From assembly GCF_022014235.1 (NCBI RefSeq), contig NZ_JAKLTD010000002.1:233830-297829 (forward strand): 64,000 nt of DNA, read 5' to 3'. The notes under the pieces are model-generated. The model searched no databases and had not been told where the DNA came from. It worked only from the letters and a program-made list of their open reading frames with translations. Below, piece after piece: positions 26,200 through 35,689 of this stretch. Source of the stretch: Methanothermobacter sp. K4. Its GTDB lineage: Archaea > Methanobacteriota > Methanobacteria > Methanobacteriales > Methanothermobacteraceae. Within the stretch, counting starts at the first letter, position 1. Each line of letters begins with the position of its first letter. The position numbers and the translations under genes are program-made.

Positions 26200-27072
26200 A
26201 TGAGGATCATAATGGTCGCCGGTGGGGAATACGGCGCCCGGGTGGTGAATACAGTTGCTGCCCATGGGCTGGCACCGGACATTGTGGCTGTATTTGATTA
26301 TGATGACTATTCTGGTGAATTTCTGGATGATCCATCATCACTTCTTCCCCCAGAAATCCCTGAGGCAGATCTCACAGTAGCCGCGGGACTCTTCGGGGAT
26401 CTTAACCTCGTTGCGGCTGAAATAGCTGTTAAATCTGGATCAAAGGCCCTCATAGTGGAATCCCATGCGCCAGGTCAGGTTCCCGAAGGCCTTAAAACCG
26501 AAATTTCAGGGATGGTTGAATCCGCAGCCTTCCCATCACCCTTCTGTTCACTTGATACTACAGGAAACCCCTTCATTGACTCATTTGCCTCAGGATTCGG
26601 GAAGCCAGAGGTGGATATGGATGTGAAGGAGAGTGTCCTTGAGGTGAGGGTTAAAAGAAGCGCCCCCTGCGGTTCCACCTTCTACATTGCAGATAGGATA
26701 CGGGGGGTTCCCCTCCCTGAGGTGGATGTGGCTGCAGGTGAAGGATTCCACAACTACCCCTGCCTGGCATCCATGGAAGCTGACCCGGTACTGGGGGATA
26801 CCCACCTTCACATTGCAGGTTACCTCACAAGGGAGGCCTTCAAGAGGGCTGCAGGTGTGCCCGGGGTTCATGCCCTTGTGAACCCCCATGAATGCCTGGG
26901 AGATGAGTGCGGCTTCCTCTGCATGGATGTCTGCCCCCTTGTCAGGTTATCCATGAATACCATAAGGAGGGGTGTGACTGCAGAGGTGGATCCCTTCTCC
27001 TGCGGTGCCTGTGAGAGGTGCGCTAGGGAATGCCCCCATGGGGCCATAGAAATGATAAAGCCCCGACCATGA
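26200..27072 (+). CDS. DUF166-family protein with C-terminal ferredoxin-like cysteine motif
   Basis: 290 aa. The N-terminal 200 residues match the methanogen DUF166 pattern (APCGSTFYIADRIRG, EGFHNYPCLASM). The C-terminus holds ECLGDECGFLCMDVCP and then CGACERCARECPHGAI, eight or more cysteines for one or two Fe-S clusters. A redox role is likely, reaction unknown. Start ATG 26200 with GGTGTG upstream. The next gene is a corrinoid methyltransferase, a possible functional hint only. Confidence 0.8.
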   Translation: MRIIMVAGGEYGARVVNTVAAHGLAPDIVAVFDYDDYSGEFLDDPSSLLPPEIPEADLTVAAGLFGDLNLVAAEIAVKSGSKALIVESHAPGQVPEGLKTEISGMVESAAFPSPFCSLDTTGNPFIDSFASGFGKPEVDMDVKESVLEVRVKRSAPCGSTFYIADRIRGVPLPEVDVAAGEGFHNYPCLASMEADPVLGDTHLHIAGYLTREAFKRAAGVPGVHALVNPHECLGDECGFLCMDVCPLVRLSMNTIRRGVTAEVDPFSCGACERCARECPHGAIEMIKPRP

Positions 27073-27132
27073 AGTGATCCATAGGATCACCCCCGCATGT
27101 AAACCCCTGAATAATGGAGAGGAGATGATAAT

Positions 27133-27921
27133 CTGAAAGGCACAGAAAACCCTGAAGTTAAGGAGAAATTTACAGGTGAGGTTGTATTCATAGGTGCAGG
27201 GCCAGGGGACCCTGAACTCATAACACTGAAGGCCATAAGGGTTCTTGAAAGGGCCGACGTCGTGATATACGCAGGTTCACTTGTAAACAAGAAGATCCTT
27301 GAATACGCGCCAGCTGCAGAGGTCCACAACAGCGCCCACATGGACCTCGAGGAGATAACAGAAATCATGATGGATGCCTGCAGGGCCGGTAAAACCGTGG
27401 CGAGGGTTCACACAGGCGACCCATCGATTTATGGGGCCATAAAGGAACAGATGAGGGTGCTCGATGAGAATGGAATTCCCTACAGCGTTATACCAGGCGT
27501 CAGTTCTGTATTTGCAGCTGCAGCTGCCCTGGGGGCCGAACTTACACTTCCTGAGATTTCTCAGACCGTCATAATAACACGTCCTGCCGGGAGAACACCT
27601 GTACCTCCTTCAGAGAGCCTTGAGGAGCTTTCAAGACACGGTTCAACCATGTGTATATTCCTGGGTGTCCACATGATAGGGGACGTTGCAGAGAGGCTGA
27701 TGAAGCACTACCCACCTGACACTCCCGTTGCCGTGGTTAAGAGGGCCTCCTGGCCTGATGAGGAGATTGTGAGGGGTACCCTGGCAGATATATCCATGAA
27801 GGTACGTGAGGCGGGTATAAAGAAGACTGCCATGATAATTGTTGGGAGGGTTCTCGAGCCAGGGAACTTCAGAGCCTCCAAGCTCTATGACGCCGGTTTC
27901 AGCCACGAATACAGACCCTGA
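27133..27921 (+). CDS. cobM: Cobalt-precorrin-4 C11-methyltransferase, probable CTG start
   Basis: 262 codons. SAM-dependent methylation in cobalamin (anaerobic) biosynthesis. VVFIGAGPGDPELITLKA is the family N-terminal motif, with VVIYAGSLV, VARVHTGDPSIYGA, YSVIPGVSSVFAAAAALG and VIITRPAGRTPVP. The core starts upstream of the first ATG/GTG/TTG in frame (GTG 27262). An in-frame TAA lies at 27112-27114, and no canonical start occurs in between. GAGGAG ends 8 bases before CTG 27133, the best candidate. Its 3' end is duplicated downstream. Confidence 0.88.
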   Translation: MKGTENPEVKEKFTGEVVFIGAGPGDPELITLKAIRVLERADVVIYAGSLVNKKILEYAPAAEVHNSAHMDLEEITEIMMDACRAGKTVARVHTGDPSIYGAIKEQMRVLDENGIPYSVIPGVSSVFAAAAALGAELTLPEISQTVIITRPAGRTPVPPSESLEELSRHGSTMCIFLGVHMIGDVAERLMKHYPPDTPVAVVKRASWPDEEIVRGTLADISMKVREAGIKKTAMIIVGRVLEPGNFRASKLYDAGFSHEYRP

Positions 27922-28003
27922 ACAGCTGTTATCCTCCCTGACATTAATTCTCCCCTAGGCCGGTTTCAGCCACGAATACAGACCCTGAACAGCTGTTATC
28001 CTC
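27892..28003. repeat. 45-nt direct duplication of the cobM 3' end
   Basis: 27892-27936 and 27959-28003 are identical over 45 nt, offset 67. The left copy contains the last nine codons and TGA stop of cobM; the right copy is non-coding and sits in the gap before the convergent NikR-type gene. Confidence 0.95.
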
Positions 28004-28024
28004 TTTTTTGGCATGCTCATGAAA

Positions 28025-28408
28025 TCAGAATGTGAAAAGCTTTATGTGGGCCATTCTCCCACAGGCAATGAACCTCTCTGTGAGTTCCCTCACCCTTGAG
28101 GACTCACCCTCAATTATGAAGAGTTCAAGACATTTCCCGTCCTTGAGGTGACTGTGTATCTGGGTGCTGATTATATCCTCATAGTCATGTTTTATCTCTG
28201 TGACCATGTCCTCAGCATTTCTCTGGTGTATGATGGAGAGGACCGCATTTATATCTCCCCTTAATTCCTGCATGTTTCTTTTCTCATCTATCAAAAGCCT
28301 TGCAGCAGCCCGTATAACATCGGATCTCCCTGAGAATCCCATCTCATCCCTCAGTGCATCTATCTCTGCAAGGAGCTTTTCACTGAGTGAAACACTGACC
28401 ACAACCAT
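28025..28408 (-). CDS. NikR-family ribbon-helix-helix metal-responsive regulator
   Basis: 127 aa. The N-terminal 45 residues form a ribbon-helix-helix DNA-binding domain ([32 protein letters not shown]). The C-terminal ACT-like domain carries [16 protein letters not shown], the His-x-His ... Cys nickel site of NikR. Probably represses transport genes when metal is in excess. It is divergent from a metal ABC importer 100 bases away, so it may control that promoter. Nickel is central to methanogenesis, but the importer resembles zinc/manganese systems. Confidence 0.86.
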   Translation of the reverse strand: MVVVSVSLSEKLLAEIDALRDEMGFSGRSDVIRAAARLLIDEKRNMQELRGDINAVLSIIHQRNAEDMVTEIKHDYEDIISTQIHSHLKDGKCLELFIIEGESSRVRELTERFIACGRMAHIKLFTF

Positions 28409-28524
28409 GGACTACTCTATTTTAATAAGAATTTATATACTTTATGTTAAATTTTATTAAATTATGTTCCAGATATTAACAATTTTTATATATTTCCAGG
28501 GACATAGATTGGATGGGTGGTTGG
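28409..28524. promoter_or_regulatory. Divergent promoter region between NikR-type regulator and ABC importer
   Basis: A very AT-rich interval. TTTTTATATA at 28484-28490 and on predicts a start near 28514 for the importer operon. TTTATATACTTTATG near 28430 could serve the regulator on the other strand. TGTT-N9-AACA at 28465-28481 is a weak inverted repeat and a possible operator; no strong dyad is seen. Confidence 0.5.
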
Positions 28525-29412
28525 ATGGAAAAATGGAAGATAGGTGCAATTGCACTTATAACCATACTCTCAGTGGCTGGAATGTACGTCTTCACATCAG
28601 AGGCATCAGATGAACCCAATCAGGGAAAGCTGATTGTGGCGGTTACAGTAATGCCACAGAAGGAGTTTGTGGAGGCAGTTGCAGGGGACCGTGCAGAGGT
28701 GGTTGTCCTGGTGCCAGAGGGCGCCGATCCCCACACCTATGAACCCGAACCAGAGACACTCAGGAGGGTGTCAGAGGCCAGAGCATACTTCATTGTTGGA
28801 TCCGGCCTTGAATTCGAAAACCACTACCTTGATAAAATAAGGACTTTTAACCCCCATATGAGGATAATAAACACTTCAGAGGGGATAGAGTTCATCCCAT
28901 CAGCCATTGAAGATTCACATGAATCAGCCGAGAGTCCATACGACCCCCACGTGTGGACATCACCCAGAAACGCAATGGTGATGGTGAACAACACGCTGAG
29001 GGGCCTCCAGGAGATTGACCCCCAGCACAGCAGATACTACAGGGAAAACACGGCAACCTACCTTGAAAGGCTGCATGAACTGGACATGCGGATCAGAACG
29101 GAACTTAAAAACAGAAGAGGTGAGAGTATACTGGTCTACCACCCTGCCTGGGGCTACTTCTGCAGGGAATACGGGTTAAAACAGGTTGCAATTGAAAGGG
29201 AGGGAAAAGAGCCCGGTCCGGCAACATTATCACTGATAATTGAGGATGCCAGAAGGAAGAACATAAGGGTTGTAATTGTATCACCACAGTTCAGCAGGAG
29301 AAATGCAGAACTCATTGCAGAAGAGATAGGGGCCAGGGTTGCCGTTGTGGACCCACTGGGGGGAAACTATACCAGGAACATTGAGGAGGTACTTAGGGCT
29401 CTTCAGGGGTGA
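28525..29412 (+). CDS. znuA: Metal-ion ABC transporter substrate-binding protein (ZnuA/TroA-like)
   Basis: 295 aa from ATG 28525, favoured by GGGTGG upstream and by the TATA position; ATG 28513 is possible. N-terminal hydrophobic helix anchors it outside the membrane. Cluster A-1 family features: VPEGADPHTYEPEP (first His), YDPHVWTSP (second His), VYHPAWGYFCREYG (third His) and VVDPLGGNY (Asp). The His-rich loop is short and acidic. Likely binds Zn or Mn; nickel cannot be excluded given the NikR-type neighbour. Confidence 0.87.
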   Translation: MEKWKIGAIALITILSVAGMYVFTSEASDEPNQGKLIVAVTVMPQKEFVEAVAGDRAEVVVLVPEGADPHTYEPEPETLRRVSEARAYFIVGSGLEFENHYLDKIRTFNPHMRIINTSEGIEFIPSAIEDSHESAESPYDPHVWTSPRNAMVMVNNTLRGLQEIDPQHSRYYRENTATYLERLHELDMRIRTELKNRRGESILVYHPAWGYFCREYGLKQVAIEREGKEPGPATLSLIIEDARRKNIRVVIVSPQFSRRNAELIAEEIGARVAVVDPLGGNYTRNIEEVLRALQG

Positions 29413-30167
29413 TGGAGATGCTAGCGGTTGAGATGAGGAATGTGAACTACCACGTGAATGGCAGGCCCATACTTGAGGACATCAACCTTGAGGTACCTGA
29501 AGGTGAAATCCTTGCAGTGATCGGACCCAACGGTGGGGGTAAAACAACACTCCTAAAACTCATAACAGGACAGATAAGGCCATCTTCAGGAGCTGTGAAG
29601 GTTCTGGGGAAAAATCCTGAGGATGCCAGGGAGAGAATCGGATACCTCCCCCAGAGGAGTCACTTCAAAACAGATTTCCCCATAAACGTCCTCCAGACAG
29701 TCCTGATGGGCACATACAGGAGATTTGAGGCATATACAGATGATGATAGAAAAAGTGCCCTCAGATCCCTCAAAATGGTTGGGATGCTGGATTACCAGGA
29801 TAGAAAAATTGGTGAGCTCTCAGGGGGGGAACTGCAGAGGGTTTTCCTTGCAAGGGCCATTGTACGGGACCCTGATCTTCTCCTTCTTGATGAGCCAACT
29901 GCAAGCGTTGATCCGGCCTTCAGGACCTCATTCTACAGCCTCATAGATGGCCTCAGGGAGAGGATGACGGTGATCCTGGTATCCCACGATATTGGAACGG
30001 TTGCTCAGCACGTGGACAGTGTGGCGTGCCTTAACCACAGGCTATTCGTCCATGGGACAGTGGATGAGGCCGTCAACTGCCTTGAGGATGCATATGGGTG
30101 TCCAGTGGAACTCATTGCACATGGGATACCCCACAGGGTGCTCCATGAACACAGGAAGGGTGATTGA
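29412..30167 (+). CDS. znuC: Metal-ion ABC transporter ATP-binding protein (ZnuC-like)
   Basis: 251 aa. Walker [15 protein letters not shown] near residue 37, Q-loop LPQRSHF, signature [15 protein letters not shown] near 140, Walker [14 protein letters not shown]-loop VILVSHDIG. Start ATG 29412 overlaps the stop of the binding-protein gene (ATGA), and the permease follows one base after its stop. Energises import through the membrane partner. Confidence 0.92.
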   Translation: MEMLAVEMRNVNYHVNGRPILEDINLEVPEGEILAVIGPNGGGKTTLLKLITGQIRPSSGAVKVLGKNPEDARERIGYLPQRSHFKTDFPINVLQTVLMGTYRRFEAYTDDDRKSALRSLKMVGMLDYQDRKIGELSGGELQRVFLARAIVRDPDLLLLDEPTASVDPAFRTSFYSLIDGLRERMTVILVSHDIGTVAQHVDSVACLNHRLFVHGTVDEAVNCLEDAYGCPVELIAHGIPHRVLHEHRKGD

Positions 30168-30168
30168 T

Positions 30169-30975
30169 ATGCTTGAGATCCTTCAGTACCAGTTCATGAG
30201 GAACGCTCTGGTTGCAGCGGTACTCGTCAGCATAGCCTGCGGTATAGTTGGAAGCTACGTTGTGACCAAGAGGATAGTCTCAATAAGCGGGGGTATATCC
30301 CATGCAGCATTCGGTGGTGTGGGGCTGGGATACCTCCTCGGTGTGAATCCGGTGACAGCGGCCATCCCCTTCACCGTGGCAGCTGCGCTCCTTATGGGTA
30401 AAATCACGAGGAAAACAGATATAAGTGAGGATACCGCGATAGGGATGCTCTGGTCAGCCGGTATGGCCCTGGGTATACTGTTCGTGAACCTCAGCCCTGG
30501 TTATGCCCCTGATCTCTTCAGCTACCTCTTCGGGAACATACTCATGGTAAGCAGTACCGACCTCTGGACCATGCTCGTCCTTGACCTCATCATAATAGCA
30601 AGTGCCCTGCTTTTCAACAGGGAATTTGTGGCTCTCTGCTTTGATGAGGAGTACGCAGAGGTCCTGGGTGTGCCTGCTGACGCCTTTTACCTTTACCTGC
30701 TTTCACTTGTGGCCATAAGTGTTGTGGTGCTCATAAAGGCAGCGGACATAATACTTGTGATGGCACTTCTAACGGTTCCAGCGGCTGTTGCAAGGGACTT
30801 CAGTACAGATATGGGGGATATAATGGTTAAAGCCTCAATCACAGGTATCTTTGCAGCTATACTGGGTCTATGGGTTTCCTACTGGTTCAATATCTCATCA
30901 GGAGCCGTCATAGTCCTTATACTCACACTTCTATTTGGCGCAGCCCGGATACTCAAGTCCCTGAGGGGTTCATAG
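30169..30975 (+). CDS. znuB: Metal-ion ABC transporter permease (ZnuB-like)
   Basis: 268 aa with about eight membrane helices. [24 protein letters not shown] near residues 39-62 is the conserved ABC-3 family loop that contacts the ATPase, and [17 protein letters not shown] the second coupling region. Start ATG 30169 after GGAAGGGTG; GTG 30160 is possible. Last gene of the three-gene importer operon. Confidence 0.92.
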   Translation: MLEILQYQFMRNALVAAVLVSIACGIVGSYVVTKRIVSISGGISHAAFGGVGLGYLLGVNPVTAAIPFTVAAALLMGKITRKTDISEDTAIGMLWSAGMALGILFVNLSPGYAPDLFSYLFGNILMVSSTDLWTMLVLDLIIIASALLFNREFVALCFDEEYAEVLGVPADAFYLYLLSLVAISVVVLIKAADIILVMALLTVPAAVARDFSTDMGDIMVKASITGIFAAILGLWVSYWFNISSGAVIVLILTLLFGAARILKSLRGS

Positions 30976-30993
30976 ATGGAACCGGATCATAAC

Positions 30994-31062
30994 TACATTA
31001 AGGAATGGATGAAAACGGATTCACAAGCATATCAAAAAGTACATTAAAGAATAGATGAAACC
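30994..31062. repeat. 23-nt imperfect direct duplication after the importer operon
   Basis: 30994-31016 (TACATTAAGGAATGGATGAA...) and 31040-31062 match with few mismatches, offset 46. They lie between the permease stop and the next start and look like a decayed version of the other gene-boundary duplications here. Confidence 0.75.
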
Positions 31063-31069
31063 CTAGATT

Positions 31070-31276
31070 ATGAAGTGCGGATCAGACCTCAGGGATACAC
31101 TGAAATCAGCAATCGGTGACTACCTCAGCATCACACTCATAACCGGGAAGACGTACTACGGTGAGGTCAAGAGGGTTGAAACCGATTATCTGAGCCTTGA
31201 GCTAAAACTAAGGGGTGGTAAAACAACCACCACTGTAATAATACCCCTTGCTCATATTGTGACGATCACCCTTTAG
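31070..31276 (+). CDS. Sm-like (LSm-fold) small protein
   Basis: 68 aa. [20 protein letters not shown] followed by [10 protein letters not shown] looks like Sm motif 1, and [14 protein letters not shown] like Sm motif 2. It is shorter and more divergent than the SmAP1 gene at the end of the window. An RNA-binding ring protein is inferred. Start ATG 31070 lacks a clear ribosome-binding site. Its 3' end overlaps the convergent rpiA by 11 bases. Confidence 0.6.
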   Translation: MKCGSDLRDTLKSAIGDYLSITLITGKTYYGEVKRVETDYLSLELKLRGGKTTTTVIIPLAHIVTITL

Positions 31277-31943
31277 GCCTGAGGATCTCAACACCAGCAG
31301 CAGTCCCCACGATAACCATATCTGCAAGGCCGGCGAAGATACCATTCTCCACAACACCGGGTATACTGTTGAGATCCACCTCAAGACCCGCCGGGTCATC
31401 AATGGCACCGAATGACGCGTCAAGGACAAAGTTGCCGTTATCTGTTACAACGGGGCCGTCCTTCCCCTCAGATGATCTGAGGGTTACAATGGCCCCCATG
31501 GACTCAAGTCTCATCGTAACGGGTCTGCATGCTGCAGGGATGACCTCAACAGGGAGCGGGAAGGCGCCCAGTCTATCAACAAGTTTTGATTCGTCCACTA
31601 TAACTATGAAGCGCCCTGCAGAGGAGTCAACTATCTTCTCAAGTGTATGGGCAGCCCCGCCACCCTTTATAAGGTTGAGTTGAGGGTCCACCTCATCTGC
31701 ACCGTCAACCGCAACATCAACATCGTGTTCTGCAAGACTTGTAACCCCTATACCTGACTCTGCTGCAAGAAACATGGACTGGTAGGATGTGGGGACACCC
31801 ATAACCTCCAGTTCCTCCTCCCTGACGCGTCTTCCAAGTTCCACTATGAAGTGGTGGGTTGTTGAACCGGTGCCGAGTCCAACGATATCCCCATCCCTTA
31901 TCTCCTCAACCGCCCTGAGGGCGGCCATCCTCTTGAGATCCAT
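31266..31943 (-). CDS. rpiA: Ribose-5-phosphate isomerase A
   Basis: 225 aa. Interconverts ribose 5-phosphate and ribulose 5-phosphate. Motifs [12 protein letters not shown] near residue 22, [21 protein letters not shown] near 79-100 and [11 protein letters not shown] are diagnostic. Start ATG 31943. It lies in a leftward run with UPF0179 and G1PDH. Confidence 0.95.
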   Translation of the reverse strand: MDLKRMAALRAVEEIRDGDIVGLGTGSTTHHFIVELGRRVREEELEVMGVPTSYQSMFLAAESGIGVTSLAEHDVDVAVDGADEVDPQLNLIKGGGAAHTLEKIVDSSAGRFIVIVDESKLVDRLGAFPLPVEVIPAACRPVTMRLESMGAIVTLRSSEGKDGPVVTDNGNFVLDASFGAIDDPAGLEVDLNSIPGVVENGIFAGLADMVIVGTAAGVEILRPKG

Positions 31944-31956
31944 TGTGAACTCACAC

Positions 31957-32400
31957 TCATTTTTTATTCAGGGGCTTCAAAAGAACCCTTCTCAGTTCAT
32001 GACCGCCAGGGCACTGTTTGCCAGGTTTTCCAAGATTTTTTACAATCCTGCACCTGTCACCCTCCATGATACCCTCGGGGAAACAGAGATCATGCATGCC
32101 GCACTCCAGGTCACATTCAGGAAACTCAAATGAGATCACTGATCCCTCAAATGCTCCCTTTGCGTCTATCAGTGCCTCAACGTTGGATTTTTCAACTTCA
32201 ATTACCTTCACCTTCTCTCCAAGATGAACCGGGCACCTCTGGTACCTGTCCTTAACATCGGTTATCATGTAGAGCCTCCCCTCCTCGAGGGGTCCTATGC
32301 ATGTTGACCTGAACCTGCAATCCTCACATTCCTCTGCAGGTCCGCAGAAGAGGAACCTTGACCCCTTCCTTGCAAGTTTTTCACCAATAAGAGTTATCAA
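31957..32400 (-). CDS. UPF0179 family cysteine-rich protein
   Basis: 147 aa, archaeal UPF0179 pattern. Eight or more cysteines in [36 protein letters not shown] and QCPGGH suggest metal or Fe-S binding. Function unknown. It starts at TTG 32400 immediately after the egsA stop TGA, an unusual start but in a coupled arrangement with GGAAGTGAT upstream. Confidence 0.87.
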   Translation of the reverse strand: MITLIGEKLARKGSRFLFCGPAEECEDCRFRSTCIGPLEEGRLYMITDVKDRYQRCPVHLGEKVKVIEVEKSNVEALIDAKGAFEGSVISFEFPECDLECGMHDLCFPEGIMEGDRCRIVKNLGKPGKQCPGGHELRRVLLKPLNKK

Positions 32401-33444
32401 TCATATCACTTCCGTTATCTTTGCAAGCCTTTCAGCGGCCTCGCGGGTTAAACCCCTGTCTCCAAGGATGGTATATCTTTCCTTTCTGATGGTGTGGGCC
32501 ACTGTAAGTGCCTCTATGATGTGTTCAGGGTCGATGCCAAGTTCGGCTGCTGTTGTCGGGGCGTTTATCCTGGCCAGGGCGTCCCTTATGAACCTCCAGT
32601 CACCCCCATGGAGGTGCATCATCATTATGGTCCCCACCCCGCACTGTTCGCCATGGAGTGCAGGTTCAGGTGCCACCATGTCAAGGGCGTGGCTGAACTT
32701 GTGCTCCGAGCCACTGGCAGGCCTGCTGCTCCCTGCTATGCTTATGGCTATACCGCTGCTTATAAGTGACTTCACAGCCAGCCGCGCGCTCTCCTCAAGG
32801 CCCTCCTTTATGGCATCAGCAGATTTTATAATCATCTTGGCTGTCATGAGGGAAAGTGCAGCTGCTGATTCACTGTACCTCTCATTAAGAAGCCTGTGGG
32901 CAAGTTTCCAGTCCATTATAGCCGTGTAATTGGATATTATATCTGCACAGCCAGATGCAAGGAGCCTGAAGGGGGCCTTCCTTATGACCTCAGTATCTGC
33001 TATCACACCGATGGGTGAGGAGGCCTCAAGGGATGCTGTACCCTCACCGTTCCTTATGGATGCCCTGGGGGATGCTATCCCATCATGGGATGCCGCTGTG
33101 GGTACACTTATGAAGTGCACACCCTCAAGCGTGGCGGCCATCTTCGCAACATCGATGACCTTACCCCCACCCACACCGAGCACAAGGGAGGTGCCGTTGA
33201 GTCCATCCTGGACCTGGGCCACCGAGGCCATGGTGGCATCCCCAACCGTGACCTGGTCAACCTCAAATCCAGCATCCTGCAAGCTCTCAATCGCCGCTTC
33301 ACCGGCAATTTTAAGGGTTCTGGGGCCTGTCACCACCATAACCCTTCCCCTGAATCTGAGGTCCCTGCATATCCTCCCGGTATCCTCTATAACACCGGGC
33401 CCTGTGTGTATCTCCCTTGGTAGCTGAATTTTCCTTGGATCCAT
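32401..33444 (-). CDS. egsA: sn-Glycerol-1-phosphate dehydrogenase
   Basis: 347 aa. Reduces dihydroxyacetone phosphate to sn-glycerol 1-phosphate, the backbone of archaeal ether lipids. [18 protein letters not shown] near residues 93-110 binds NAD(P)H; the zinc ligands are in [23 protein letters not shown] and [27 protein letters not shown] is also conserved. Start ATG 33444. Divergent from proS. Confidence 0.96.
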   Translation of the reverse strand: MDPRKIQLPREIHTGPGVIEDTGRICRDLRFRGRVMVVTGPRTLKIAGEAAIESLQDAGFEVDQVTVGDATMASVAQVQDGLNGTSLVLGVGGGKVIDVAKMAATLEGVHFISVPTAASHDGIASPRASIRNGEGTASLEASSPIGVIADTEVIRKAPFRLLASGCADIISNYTAIMDWKLAHRLLNERYSESAAALSLMTAKMIIKSADAIKEGLEESARLAVKSLISSGIAISIAGSSRPASGSEHKFSHALDMVAPEPALHGEQCGVGTIMMMHLHGGDWRFIRDALARINAPTTAAELGIDPEHIIEALTVAHTIRKERYTILGDRGLTREAAERLAKITEVI

Positions 33445-33577
33445 GTTAACCCTCTGATGGAGTATATTATTTAAGTAGGAGTAATAAAATAATTTTTGAT
33501 TGGTGTTTATCTCCAGAGAAAATATACTTTTGCAGAAATTTATCAGGAAAGACCCTAACTGTTATCATGGTGAAAAA

Positions 33578-34975
33578 ATGACAGAGTTCAGTGAATGGTT
33601 CCACAATATTTTAGAGGAAGCTGAGATTATAGATCAGAGGTATCCGGTCAAGGGTATGCATGTATGGATGCCCCACGGATTCAGGATAAGGAAAAACACC
33701 CTTAATATCCTGAAGAGGATACTTGACAGGGACCATGAGGAGGTTCTCTTCCCGCTTCTTGTACCTGAGGATGAACTGGCAAAGGAGGCCATACACGTAA
33801 AGGGCTTCGAGGATGAGGTTTACTGGGTTACACATGGGGGCCTCAGCAAACTCCAGAGGAAACTGGCCCTCAGGCCCACAAGTGAAACCGTCATGTACCC
33901 CATGTTTGCACTCTGGGTCAGGTCACACACGGACCTCCCCATGAGGTTCTACCAGATAGTTAACACCTTCAGGTATGAGACAAAACATACAAGGCCACTG
34001 ATAAGGGTGCGTGAGATAACAACCTTCAAGGAGGCCCACACAATACATGCAAACGCTGATGAGGCAGAGGAACAGGTTGAAAGGGCCATAGAGATCTACA
34101 GTGAATTCTTTGACTCCCTGGGAATCCCATACCTCATAACAAAGCGGCCCCCCTGGGACAAATTCCCTGGCTCAGACTACACAATGGCCTTCGACACCCT
34201 CATGCCCGACGGCAAAACCCTCCAGATAGGTACAGTTCACAACCTCGGACAGACCTTCGCAAGGACCTTCGAGATAAAATTTGAAACCCCTGAGGGTGAG
34301 CATGAGTACGTCCACCAGACCTGTTACGGCCTATCAGACAGGGTAATAGCCTCGGTTATAGCGGTCCACGGGGATGAATCAGGACTATGTCTCCCTCCTG
34401 AGGTTGCAGCTCACCAGGTGGTTATAGTGCCGGTTATCTTCAAGAAGGCCGCGGATGAGGTTATGGAGGCCTGCAGGGACCTCATGGATAGGCTTGAGGA
34501 TGCAGGTTTCAGGGTGCACCTTGACGACCGTGACCTCCGGGCAGGGAGGAAGTACTATGAATGGGAGATGCGCGGCGTCCCCCTGAGGGTCGAGATAGGG
34601 CCAAGGGACCTTGAAAATAATTCCGCAGTCATCTCCAGGAGGGACACCGGGGAGAAGATAACAGCAGACCTTGATGGTATCGAGGACACCCTCAGGGATC
34701 TCATGGATGACATCCTTGAAAACCTGAGAAGCAGGGCCTGGGATAGGATGGAATCAGAGATCCGTGAGGCAGGGACCATCGAGGAGGCCAGGAACATAAT
34801 AGAGGAGAAGAGGGGTATAATATCCTTCATGTGGTGCGGTGATGAGGAGTGTGGCATGGATGTTGAGGAGAAGGTCCGGGTTGATATCCTGGGGATACAG
34901 GAGGGTGGAAGCGGTAAATGCATGAACTGTGGTAGAGATGCCCCCTACAGGGCATACCTTGCCAGAACCTACTAG
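33578..34975 (+). CDS. proS: Prolyl-tRNA synthetase (archaeal/eukaryal type)
   Basis: 465 aa from ATG 33578 ([20 protein letters not shown]) with GGTGA upstream. Class II core motifs: [16 protein letters not shown] (motif 2 region), [24 protein letters not shown], and [17 protein letters not shown] (motif 3). The anticodon-binding domain follows, then a C-terminal zinc-binding-like domain ([17 protein letters not shown]) ending in a tyrosine, typical of this type. ATG 34988 of the next gene follows within 12 bases. Confidence 0.95.
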   Translation: MTEFSEWFHNILEEAEIIDQRYPVKGMHVWMPHGFRIRKNTLNILKRILDRDHEEVLFPLLVPEDELAKEAIHVKGFEDEVYWVTHGGLSKLQRKLALRPTSETVMYPMFALWVRSHTDLPMRFYQIVNTFRYETKHTRPLIRVREITTFKEAHTIHANADEAEEQVERAIEIYSEFFDSLGIPYLITKRPPWDKFPGSDYTMAFDTLMPDGKTLQIGTVHNLGQTFARTFEIKFETPEGEHEYVHQTCYGLSDRVIASVIAVHGDESGLCLPPEVAAHQVVIVPVIFKKAADEVMEACRDLMDRLEDAGFRVHLDDRDLRAGRKYYEWEMRGVPLRVEIGPRDLENNSAVISRRDTGEKITADLDGIEDTLRDLMDDILENLRSRAWDRMESEIREAGTIEEARNIIEEKRGIISFMWCGDEECGMDVEEKVRVDILGIQEGGSGKCMNCGRDAPYRAYLARTY

Positions 34976-34987
34976 ATGGGAGATTGG

Positions 34988-35689
34988 ATGAACGCAAGAA
35001 TCCTTCTTGTCATCAGCCTCATATTCATCTTCGCATTTCTGAGCGGAGGGATAGGCTACATCACGCTGGGAGGCCCCGACCTTGCATCGGCCTTCAGGGA
35101 TGGGACTGCAGAGGTGATACAGAAGGGAAGCGCCGGTGAAGTCCCGAATACGGTTGAAATAAGGAACACCGGAAATAAACCTGTGAGGGTGGACACCGGC
35201 ACCCTGCTGGCCTCAAAGACCTCAGGCGACGTTGTGATTGCAGCAGACACCCGTGTGAGTCCCGGTTCCGTGGAGGATGTCCCTGCATACTCAGTGGAAC
35301 CTGAGGAGAGAACCGTGCAGGGGGTTAAACTGGAACCCAGCGGCAAAGCCCCGGCACTCATGGTGGATGTCCTCTCATCATCGAACCCTGCAGACCCATC
35401 TGAGGCGTTCACCACACAGCTCAAGCTCTGGGTGCTTGCAAGGGGCGATGAACTCAACATATACCGTGGAGAGGTTTACGCCATGGTCAAAAAGAGGGAT
35501 ATGCGTTTCTACCAGCTCAGGGAGAACATCACAGCGGTGAGATCAGAGCTCATGGATGAGTACGGCCTCACAGGGGGACAGATCTCGGAGCTTAACATCA
35601 CCAGCCCGATCCTCAACCAGACAGAAAGTCCCTTTAAACTGTTCTCGATACTTGATGCCCTGAAGAACCAGATCGGAGCAAGACAATGA
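34988..35689 (+). CDS. Membrane-anchored exported protein of unknown function
   Basis: 233 aa from ATG 34988 after GGGAG. N-terminal hydrophobic helix (ILLVISLIFIFAFLSGGIGY) is followed by a beta-sandwich-like ectodomain with NTVEIRNTGNKPVRVDTGTL, which recalls CARDB-like secreted domains. The stop overlaps the cofC start by 4 bases, so co-expression with F420 biosynthesis is indicated by position only. Confidence 0.75.
   Translation: MNARILLVISLIFIFAFLSGGIGYITLGGPDLASAFRDGTAEVIQKGSAGEVPNTVEIRNTGNKPVRVDTGTLLASKTSGDVVIAADTRVSPGSVEDVPAYSVEPEERTVQGVKLEPSGKAPALMVDVLSSSNPADPSEAFTTQLKLWVLARGDELNIYRGEVYAMVKKRDMRFYQLRENITAVRSELMDEYGLTGGQISELNITSPILNQTESPFKLFSILDALKNQIGARQ

Noticed and set aside
28409-28512. 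Strong NikR operator dyad
   Set aside because: Only weak inverted matches (TGTT-N9-AACA) are present; nothing close to a long NikR palindrome.
32297-32929. Plus-strand frame of 210 codons
   Set aside because: Antisense to egsA, which has full family motifs.
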